A stretch of DNA of 64,000 bases, from positions 3,534,001 to 3,598,000 of the forward strand of contig NZ_CP187555.1 in the NCBI RefSeq assembly GCF_049860805.1. The letters run 5' to 3'. This document shows positions 34,914 to 41,878 of the stretch, piece by piece. Numbering within the stretch: position 1 is the stretch's first letter; each line of letters opens with the position of its first letter. This stretch comes from Parabacteroides sp900760525 (GTDB lineage: Bacteria; Bacteroidota; Bacteroidia; Bacteroidales; Tannerellaceae). Made by a program: the position numbers and the translations under genes. The notes below the pieces were generated by a model, which saw only the letters and a list, made by a program, of their open reading frames with translations, was not told the origin of the DNA and did not search any database.

Positions 34914-35545
34914 ATTTTTGCAATATTCTTAATTTGTTTTAAAATCTTTCCGTTTATTTGGTTGGGAACATAGATTACAATAACAATGTCAAGCTTTTTG
35001 CAGAGCCGGATATGGTTCGGGTACTGAAGATCAATGACCGTATCTTCCAGTTAGATCCCAAAGGACTGGCACAGGAGCATCTGAACCAGGAGCCGCCTCT
35101 GGTCGTCACCTACAGGGGCAAATCACGCCCGCAAGGGAAGCAGGTCGGCTATGGCGGGCGTTCGGAAACAGCCTCTGTCGATAGCTACTCGAGCATCCAG
35201 TCAGGCGGACATTCCTATAACCTGGAAACAGAGAAGATCATTGTTGCCGATGTGGAAAAAAAATATACGATCAAGAAGAACAAGAAGCAAAAGCAGTTCC
35301 AAACTCCCAAGCAGTTTCTGAAACTATATCCGAAAGACCGGGAGGAAACAATAAGGACATATATTAAAAGTAATAAAATCAACTTTGACGAGCCTCAGCA
35401 AGTTCTCCAACTGGTCAAATATGCAGAGGCTTTGTAGCTTTCCGCTATTTAGCCAAATATCTAAATAAATCCGACAAAAAATACATTTGCATATTTGCGA
35501 CTTTTCCTACTTTTGGGCATCCATGGTAATAAGAAAAACACGCAC

Positions 35546-37867
35546 ATGCAAAAACAAATGAAATCACTGATTGTCGCCTTCGCCTGCATAACCATGCCGG
35601 TTATGGCGCAAAAGACCGATCTGGTAAACCCGATCATCGGAACGAACGGGATGGGACATACGTTCCCAGGTGCTTGCGCTCCGTTCGGTATCGTACAGGT
35701 GAGTCCTGATACCGATACCATTCCTCATAACATCGACGGTGTCTATCAACCCCGGGCATATGAATACTGTGCCGGCTACCAGCATAAGGACAGTTCCATC
35801 GTCGGCTTCAGCCATACGCATTTCAGCGGGACGGGGCATTCCGACCTCGGCGATATCCTGCTGATGCCTTTCACCGGAGAATTGCAGATCAACCCCGGTA
35901 CGGCCGATAATCCGGACAGCGGCTACCGTTCCCGGTTCAGCCATGACACCGAAATATCCCGGCCTGGATACTACGAAGTCCTTCTGTCGGACGACCAGAT
36001 CAAGGTGCAACTGACGGCAACCGAACGGACTGGCATTCATAAATACACCTATCCGGCCGACCGGAAGAAACAACTGATACTCGACCTCAATCACGGTATC
36101 TACAATTACGACGGCAAGGTGCTGTGGGCAAACCTCCGGGTCGAAAACGACACCCTGATCACCGGCTACCGCATTACCAACGGATGGAGCCGCGTAAACT
36201 ATACCTATTTTGCCATCTCCTTCTCCCAGCCGGTTACCCGCTACGGATATACGGACCGGGAAAAAGTCAACTATCCGGGTGGTTTCCGGCGTTTCAACAC
36301 GGCTGAGAACTTCCCCGAAATCGGCGGGCGTAAGGTCGTTTCTTACTTCGAGTTCAAGGAAGGAAGTGCACCGCTTGAAATCAAAGTGGCTCTTTCGGCT
36401 GTCGGAACAGACGGAGCCGTAAAGAACCTGCAAGCGGAGGCTACGGACAAATCGTTTGACACGATCTGCAAGGAGACGAACGGGAAATGGGAAAACGCAC
36501 TGTCCGTAATCGATGCGAAGGGCAGCAACGACCAGCTATCCATGCTTTATACTTCTTTGTACCATACGATGATCAACCCGTCCGTTTATATGGACGTGGA
36601 TGGTAAATACCGGGGGATCGACCACAATATCCACCAGGCCGAAGGCTTTACGAACTATACCGTATTCTCTGTCTGGGACACGTACAGAGCTTTGCATCCG
36701 TTGTTTAACATCATCAAGCGGGATGTCAGCACGGACCTTGTCAAATCGATGCTCGCCCATTACAGCCAAAGCGTGCACCACCTGCTTCCGGTCTGGTCGC
36801 ATATGGGGAACGAGAACTGGTGCATGATCGGTTATCATTCTGTTTCTGTCCTGGCAGATGCCATCACCAAAGGTCTTCCGATCGACAGACAGGAAGCGAT
36901 CAGGGCGATGATCAGCAGTTCAAACGTGCCTTATTATGATCATACGGATGCGTACAAACAGTTGGGATATGTTCCCTTTGACGATTCTCCTACTTCCGCC
37001 TCCATCACATTGGAAAATGCGTATGAAGACTGGACGATCTATCACACAGCGCTTCTGATGGGTGACCGCCAGACAGCAGAGACTTACAGGAAACGGGCAC
37101 TCTCTTATAAGAACGTGTTCAAACCCGGCCTGGGTTTCGCCTGTCCACGATACAAAGACGGTAGCTGGAAAGAGGATATCAACCTGCTGAGCACACACGG
37201 ACAAGGGTTCATCGAAGGGAATGCCTGGAACTATTCTTTCTATGTTCCGCAAGCACCGTCCGACCTGATCCGCCTGATGGGTGGCAACCGCAGCTTCATC
37301 AACAAGCTGGACTCCTTGTTCACCATGCACCTGCCTGACGAATTCTTTGCCCAGACCGAAGATGTGACACGGGAAGGACTGCTCGGCACTTACGTACACG
37401 GCAACGAACCGAGTCACCACATTCCCTATTTATATAACTGGACAACCGAACCGTGGAAGGCGCAATACTGGATTCGCGAGATCATGAACCGTATGTACCG
37501 CAACAACATCGACGGCTTGTGCGGAAATGACGATTGCGGCCAGATGTCCGCCTGGTATATCTTCTCGGCAATGGGTTTCTATCCGGTATGTCCCGGAACC
37601 GACCAGTATGTGATCGGTACTCCTTACCTTCCCTATATGAAGGTAAACCTGGAAAATGGAAATACATTCGTGATCAAAGCTGATAAAGTCAACGACAAGA
37701 ACCGTTACATCAAATCCGTCACCCTAAACGGGAAGCCTTACAAAAAGGCTTACATCACCCATCAGGACATCATGAACGGAGGCGAACTCGTCTTCCAAAT
37801 GACTTCGAGCCCCAATAAGAAAAGGCAGTTCACAGCAGAGGAAAAGCCTTATTCGTTAGTCGAATAA
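35546..37867 (+). CDS. GH92 family exo-alpha-mannosidase, secreted
   Basis: The start at 35546 gives a signal peptide (MQKQMKSLIVAFACITMPVMAQ). The 773-residue product has the GH92 landmarks: VNPIIGTNGMGHTFPGACAPFGIVQVSPDT at the N-terminus, FSHTHFSGTGHSDLGDIL, TVFSVWDTYRALHPL, GNAWNYSFYVPQ and GLCGNDDCGQMSAWYIFSAMGFYPVCPGTDQYVIGTP. GH92 enzymes are calcium-dependent and release mannose from N-glycans or yeast mannan, usually alpha-1,2 or alpha-1,3. It is probably periplasmic. It is followed by a putative TIM-barrel lipoprotein after 17 bp, so the two are an operon. Confidence 0.95.
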   Translation: MQKQMKSLIVAFACITMPVMAQKTDLVNPIIGTNGMGHTFPGACAPFGIVQVSPDTDTIPHNIDGVYQPRAYEYCAGYQHKDSSIVGFSHTHFSGTGHSDLGDILLMPFTGELQINPGTADNPDSGYRSRFSHDTEISRPGYYEVLLSDDQIKVQLTATERTGIHKYTYPADRKKQLILDLNHGIYNYDGKVLWANLRVENDTLITGYRITNGWSRVNYTYFAISFSQPVTRYGYTDREKVNYPGGFRRFNTAENFPEIGGRKVVSYFEFKEGSAPLEIKVALSAVGTDGAVKNLQAEATDKSFDTICKETNGKWENALSVIDAKGSNDQLSMLYTSLYHTMINPSVYMDVDGKYRGIDHNIHQAEGFTNYTVFSVWDTYRALHPLFNIIKRDVSTDLVKSMLAHYSQSVHHLLPVWSHMGNENWCMIGYHSVSVLADAITKGLPIDRQEAIRAMISSSNVPYYDHTDAYKQLGYVPFDDSPTSASITLENAYEDWTIYHTALLMGDRQTAETYRKRALSYKNVFKPGLGFACPRYKDGSWKEDINLLSTHGQGFIEGNAWNYSFYVPQAPSDLIRLMGGNRSFINKLDSLFTMHLPDEFFAQTEDVTREGLLGTYVHGNEPSHHIPYLYNWTTEPWKAQYWIREIMNRMYRNNIDGLCGNDDCGQMSAWYIFSAMGFYPVCPGTDQYVIGTPYLPYMKVNLENGNTFVIKADKVNDKNRYIKSVTLNGKPYKKAYITHQDIMNGGELVFQMTSSPNKKRQFTAEEKPYSLVE

Positions 37868-37884
37868 AAACATAGCAACACATC

Positions 37885-39537
37885 ATGAAATCACTTATAA
37901 TTAACTATCTCTCAATTCTTTTATGTGCACAGGCCTTCTTTGCCTGTGCACCCGATGTGAAAAAAGTCCCCGAACGGACATTCCGGATCATCCATAATAA
38001 CGACGGTTCCGACCTGTTGGGAAACCGCTGGTTCAAGTATCGTCCACTTACGCTTGCCGACCTGGACTCCAGTGTCGATATGGTGGCGAACTCACAGGTC
38101 ACGACCTATATGATGTGCTCCGGCAGCGATTTCTTCTATGTCCGTTCCAAATATGGCCATGTGATGGGAGACGACCTGAACGGGACGCTGGATTGCGGCT
38201 GTGATACAGCTCAGTATAACTCTTTCCGAAAATACTATCGGAACCACCTGAACCTGGAAAAAGAAGGAACGGACCTGGTCGCTTATACCTTGAAAAGGGC
38301 AAAGGAGAAAGGGATGGAGGCATTTATCACCTACCGGATGAACGACCTTCATTTCAATGATACAACCACCCATTGTCCAATCTGGTACACCGATTTCTGG
38401 ATTCAACATCCGGAATACTGGCTGAACGACACGACACAAGGTTATAACAGCGGCGGAGCTTTTGACTTTGCCATAAAGAAAGTGCGCGACCGCAAGTTGG
38501 CGATTATTTCCGAGCAATTAGAAAATTACGCCGACATAATCGACGGATACGATCTCGACTTCATGCGCTTTATCGTTTACTTCAAGTCAGGCACAGGGCC
38601 GCAGAACGCACCCCTTATGACACAATTGGTGAAAGATATCCGCCAAAAGGTGGATGAAGTTTCGGCCAAACAAGGCAGAAAGATCCTGCTCTCCGCACGT
38701 GTAGCACCAACAATCGAACAAAACATGATGAAAGGTCTGGATATACGTGAATGGCTGCGCCTCGGACTGCTGGACTTTATCAGTACGGGGGTCCATTGGA
38801 GGGGAGATCCTGCCATGCCGGTAGCCAAGTTCCGGGAAGAAATGGGGAAAGATCTCGACATTCCGTTCTACAGTTCGATCGACGACGGAGGCTACCGCCC
38901 ACGGGAATTCTGGTCACACGGCATGCACAGGGGCATGTGTTCCCATATCCTCTCTCAGGGAGCAGACGGGATCTACCTGTTCAATTACTATTTCGGCGCC
39001 TTCAACTCCGAGCATGACGGGAAACTATACTTGGAAGACGGCGGCCAGGTTTGCCGGATTATGATGCCGGAACTGCTACAAGAGTTAGGTTCGCTGGAAA
39101 CTTTAAAAGGCAGGAATAAGATATATGCGCTGTCTGACGGGGTTGTCCAATATAATATAAAGCCGGACTCTCCACTCCCGCTAAAAATAGGCAAGGACGA
39201 GCGGAAAGAGGTCGATCTCTATATCGGCGATTCGGTAGAAGAAGGATATCCGGAAGAAGCAATCCTATTCATCCGCACTAATCATCCGATGGCCTGCCGG
39301 CTGACGGTAAACGGGGAAGCGGTTGAGAAAGAAATGCCAGCCTATACTCACCTATACGACAGGGAGCGCGGGCTGGAAAGAGAAGAAAAAGAATATGCCT
39401 TTATCCTACCCGACAAAGCCCTCAAACAGGGATATAACCGCATCGGTTTCCAGTCCGAAGATGAAAAGACATTCACTGTCAAACGGGTGGAAATAGCCCT
39501 TAAATACGGAGATGTGGAAACGCACGGGTATTTCTAA
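37885..39537 (+). CDS. Putative TIM-barrel glycoside hydrolase lipoprotein
   Basis: The 550-residue product has a lipobox (FFAC, Cys at about residue 21). The mature part reads like a TIM-barrel hydrolase: EAFITYRMNDLHF, IIDGYDLDFMRF, GRKILLSARVAPT, DIREWLRLGLLDFIST and YSSIDDGGY. A C-terminal beta-rich domain follows (LFIRTNHPMACRLTVNGEAVEKEM). I cannot assign a CAZy family; it resembles the GHL10/DUF4985-type putative glycosidases. The acidic residues of YDLDF are possible catalytic candidates. It is co-transcribed with GH92, so it probably acts on the same glycan. Confidence 0.6.
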   Translation: MKSLIINYLSILLCAQAFFACAPDVKKVPERTFRIIHNNDGSDLLGNRWFKYRPLTLADLDSSVDMVANSQVTTYMMCSGSDFFYVRSKYGHVMGDDLNGTLDCGCDTAQYNSFRKYYRNHLNLEKEGTDLVAYTLKRAKEKGMEAFITYRMNDLHFNDTTTHCPIWYTDFWIQHPEYWLNDTTQGYNSGGAFDFAIKKVRDRKLAIISEQLENYADIIDGYDLDFMRFIVYFKSGTGPQNAPLMTQLVKDIRQKVDEVSAKQGRKILLSARVAPTIEQNMMKGLDIREWLRLGLLDFISTGVHWRGDPAMPVAKFREEMGKDLDIPFYSSIDDGGYRPREFWSHGMHRGMCSHILSQGADGIYLFNYYFGAFNSEHDGKLYLEDGGQVCRIMMPELLQELGSLETLKGRNKIYALSDGVVQYNIKPDSPLPLKIGKDERKEVDLYIGDSVEEGYPEEAILFIRTNHPMACRLTVNGEAVEKEMPAYTHLYDRERGLEREEKEYAFILPDKALKQGYNRIGFQSEDEKTFTVKRVEIALKYGDVETHGYF

Positions 39538-39594
39538 AACCGCCTTCATCACGAAAATGATCTATGAAAGGTAGGAAAGGTTCAAAATCTTTTC

Positions 39595-39602
39595 TACCTT
39601 TG
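39595..39602 (+). promoter_or_regulatory. -7 box upstream of the two small membrane-protein genes
   Basis: TACCTTTG lies 26 bp before the ATG at 39628. No clear TTTG is found at -33. Confidence 0.4.
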
Positions 39603-39627
39603 TCTTTGTATAACTAAACATTTAATT

Positions 39628-39882
39628 ATGAGAAAAAAACAGAACGTAAATTTTCATCTGCTTCCGATCGTGAAGGAAGAAAGTGTAAACATCCCGAAAG
39701 AGGTTGCAAGGTATTTATTGGATATATCCAAGTTGATTATCGGGGGAGCCGTTATTACGGCGGCACTGGATATTTTCCCCAACAAGGTAAGTTTGATATA
39801 TACCTCCGGTGTTGTAGCAATGCTAATTGCTATTGCTGCTTTTATAACATTATCAATAACGAATAAAAAAGAAATACAATGA
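39628..39882 (+). CDS. Small membrane protein of unknown function (two transmembrane helices)
   Basis: The 84-residue product has a basic N-terminus (MRKKQNVNFHLLPIVKEESVNIPKEVARYLLDIS) and two hydrophobic helices, about 36-55 and 57-78. I do not recognise a function. Similar two-helix proteins are common as single genes in Parabacteroides and Bacteroides. Its stop codon overlaps the start of a 36-codon gene (ATGA), so the two are translationally coupled. Confidence 0.75.
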   Translation: MRKKQNVNFHLLPIVKEESVNIPKEVARYLLDISKLIIGGAVITAALDIFPNKVSLIYTSGVVAMLIAIAAFITLSITNKKEIQ

Positions 39883-39989
39883 GTGCAGGGCTTATATTTT
39901 ACTGTATTTTAGGTGGATTAGCATTAGTCTACCTGATCTTTATTCTGACTCCCGCCGGGAAACGTTGGATAAGATCTTGGGATAAATAA
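39879..39989 (+). CDS. 36-residue single-helix membrane protein, coupled to the upstream gene
   Basis: The ATG overlaps the preceding stop (ATGA at 39879-39882). The product begins MSAGLIFYCILGGLALVY, one transmembrane helix, and ends in a basic tail (TPAGKRWIRSWDK). Coupling, a hydrophobic helix of right length, the positive-inside tail and a strong terminator 22 bp later support a real gene. Confidence 0.7.
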   Translation: MSAGLIFYCILGGLALVYLIFILTPAGKRWIRSWDK

Positions 39990-40010
39990 ACGTAAGTTTT
40001 TCATTTGGAA

Positions 40011-40048
40011 AACGTACATCTTTTCGGAAAAAGATGTACGTTTTTTTA
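40011..40048 (+). terminator. Intrinsic terminator of the small membrane-protein pair
   Basis: AACGTACATCTTTT pairs with AAAAAGATGTACGTT around CGG, followed by a run of T. Confidence 0.9.
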
Positions 40049-40062
40049 TAGGTATCCGCACA

Positions 40063-40365
40063 TTCCGCATGTTCCGCTCTATACACTTTTTCTATGGAGA
40101 AAATCACTATATAACAGGCCATTAAGGCGATTTTATCTCTTTCCATCCTGCGGAAAACAAAAAATATGAAAATAGAGATCCGTTATCCCTATGGAAGGGG
40201 AATCAAAATAACTTTTGCAATGTTTCCCCCGATAGAGCGGAGTAGTATCGTAAACCGCATGTTAAAAAAGTTCCATCTACATTTTTTAGATATAAGCCAT
40301 TATTATACAACCATATAAATACAAATTTCACCAGCAAAAAGGTGTATAGAGCGGAACATGCGGAA
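40063..40365. repeat. Gene-free inverted-repeat element 3 (24-bp arms, 255-bp spacer)
   Basis: The arm at 40063-40086 is perfectly inverted at 40342-40365. Just outside and within the left arm the word CCGC recurs every nine bases (CCGCACATT, CCGCATGTT, CCGCTCTAT). The spacer is AT-rich; AGCGGA and CCGCATG recur in it near 40236-40262. The left arm follows a terminator and the right arm ends seven bases before the GH28 stop codon of the opposite gene. No coding sequence is visible in the 39990-40372 gap. Confidence 0.8.
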
Positions 40366-40372
40366 ACGCGTT

Positions 40373-41842
40373 CTACTTTTTGATCTTCGTAGACTTGTAA
40401 GCATGTATTTTTTCCTTCTTTCCGGCAGACGGTTCAACCGCTTTGATCTTTGTAAATACACCGTTGTGCACATCGTCCAGAACGATAGCCGGACGATAGT
40501 CTTTCTTCAAAGCAGTCAACTTCACATTTTTAAAAGTAACACCATCGGCATGACGGACGTAGAAGCCCCAAGCCGGTAACTCCTTATGCTGAGAAAACTC
40601 AGGGTACGCCTTCGGCATTTCCGGCACCTTGTCCAGTTCGTCCAGCCCAACTTTAGCATACAACGGGTTACCGCCGCCCGGATAAACGATCTCGACGTTC
40701 TCTATGGAGACATTCGTAATCTTGTTGTCTTGCAAGCCGACAATGCCGGAAGGCGAGACATTGCGGGGATTATCTTCCGTCGGTCCTTCGTATTCATATC
40801 CTGCGTCCGGTTTCGTTGCCGGGACTTCGGCATAAACATTCGAGATATGCACGTTGTCCATCCGGCTACGACGACCTTCACGGCGTTCTCCCACCACCAA
40901 ATAGATCGGATTTCCGGTATTGATGGAACGGAGGCTATCCACTATCACATTTTCAACCTGTCCGCCATCAACCGCCTGGATCGTTATGGCCGAACGGAAC
41001 GTATCGAATACAGTATTATTGATAATCTTTATATTCTTGAAGCCACCCGTCGAAGCCGTACCGAACTTAATACCGCTTGCACTTGAACAGGCCGTATTGT
41101 TGCGTACCTCGATATTCTGGCAGACAGCATCGGCGCTATGGGATTTCAGGCAGATCGCATCGTCAGTCGCATCCACATAACAATTTTGGATCAATGCACC
41201 GTTACAATCGACAATGTCCATCCCGTCGTTATTCCAGTAAGCACGGCTATGCACCGTGATACCGTCGATCAACAGATTTTCGCACTGGTCATAGGTCTGT
41301 GTCCAAAACGCCGGATTCATCATCGTCACACCTTTTACTTCCACATTCTTGCACTCGCGGAAATAGACCAGCTTCGGACGGTTGGCAACACGTCCCAACT
41401 GCAACTTATCCTTGATCACCCCGGAATACACCTGGTTGATGAAATTATTGGCAAGCTCACGTCCGCGACCGTCGATCACCCCTTTTCCGGTAATACCGAG
41501 ATTATCCTGCTTGTTCGCCAGGATCAGACCATACCAGGCATTCAGTTCCATATCATAATCATAAGGGTTGGTGGAACCGACCAGCACGGCTCCTTCTCCC
41601 AAATGGATCGTCACATTCGACTTCAGATGAATACTGCCGGTCAGATAACGTCCGACAGTAAACACCAAGCGTCCGCCTCCATTCTCGGAAATAAAATCGA
41701 TCGCCTTCTGTATGGAGCGGGTATTCATAGTCGTTCCATCCGACTTGATCCCGAACATAGTCATCTGGTAATCTTTCGCCCACATCGGAATCACCATTCC
41801 CGCCAGCAAGCACAGGATCATTATTTTTCTAATCATATTCAT
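40373..41842 (-). CDS. GH28 family polygalacturonase-type hydrolase, secreted
   Basis: The 489-residue product has a signal peptide (MIRKIMILCLLAGMVIPMWAK). It is a right-handed parallel beta-helix with the GH28 acid motifs: YWNNDGMDIVDC near residue 206 (NxDGxD) and DATDDAICLKS near 230 (DD). The usual GHG is replaced by SSASGIKFGT, a variant common in Bacteroidales GH28 proteins. The family cleaves alpha-1,4-galacturonosyl bonds of pectin, or removes terminal residues in the exo-acting branch. It is the last gene of a minus-strand operon with GH106, a half-size beta-helix protein and a second GH28. Confidence 0.92.
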   Translation of the reverse strand: MNMIRKIMILCLLAGMVIPMWAKDYQMTMFGIKSDGTTMNTRSIQKAIDFISENGGGRLVFTVGRYLTGSIHLKSNVTIHLGEGAVLVGSTNPYDYDMELNAWYGLILANKQDNLGITGKGVIDGRGRELANNFINQVYSGVIKDKLQLGRVANRPKLVYFRECKNVEVKGVTMMNPAFWTQTYDQCENLLIDGITVHSRAYWNNDGMDIVDCNGALIQNCYVDATDDAICLKSHSADAVCQNIEVRNNTACSSASGIKFGTASTGGFKNIKIINNTVFDTFRSAITIQAVDGGQVENVIVDSLRSINTGNPIYLVVGERREGRRSRMDNVHISNVYAEVPATKPDAGYEYEGPTEDNPRNVSPSGIVGLQDNKITNVSIENVEIVYPGGGNPLYAKVGLDELDKVPEMPKAYPEFSQHKELPAWGFYVRHADGVTFKNVKLTALKKDYRPAIVLDDVHNGVFTKIKAVEPSAGKKEKIHAYKSTKIKK

Positions 41843-41878
41843 AGCTCTTCAAATTCCTAATTTCTTAATTTTTAATTC

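Larger units (their letters stand above)
33672..34974 (+). mobile_element. IS110-family insertion sequence, 1,303 bp
   Basis: The ends were set by comparing both flanks with the reconstructed host gene. The left flank ends AAAACGA and the right flank begins TTACAATAAC; the dinucleotide GA is present at both junctions and counted once. There are no terminal inverted repeats and no longer target duplication, as expected for IS110. The element holds a structured non-coding segment of about 240 bp, then one transposase gene, then about 60 bp. The non-coding part lies at the 5' side, the arrangement of the IS110 group and not of IS1111. Confidence 0.9.
33475..35437 (+). pseudogene. Secreted-protein gene split by an IS110-family element
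   Basis: The 5' part (33475-33671) encodes a signal peptide and ...FIDEND. The 3' part (34975-35437) continues YNNNVKLFAEPDMVRV... to VKYAEAL. Joined directly, they give an uninterrupted 219-codon frame, against 218 residues for the paralogue at 58413-59069. The two align along their whole length (YYKDGRVF/YYKDGRTF, NVKLF/QLKLF, KQFLKLY/KQFLKIY, KYAEAL/KYAESL). As it stands, the 5' part ends after 70 codons in the element. The family is unknown to me; members appear to be small periplasmic or surface proteins. Confidence 0.9.

Noticed and set aside
33672..34974. Target-site duplication or terminal inverted repeats of a DDE-type insertion sequence
   Set aside because: Neither is present. Only the dinucleotide GA is shared at both ends, in line with an IS110 core.
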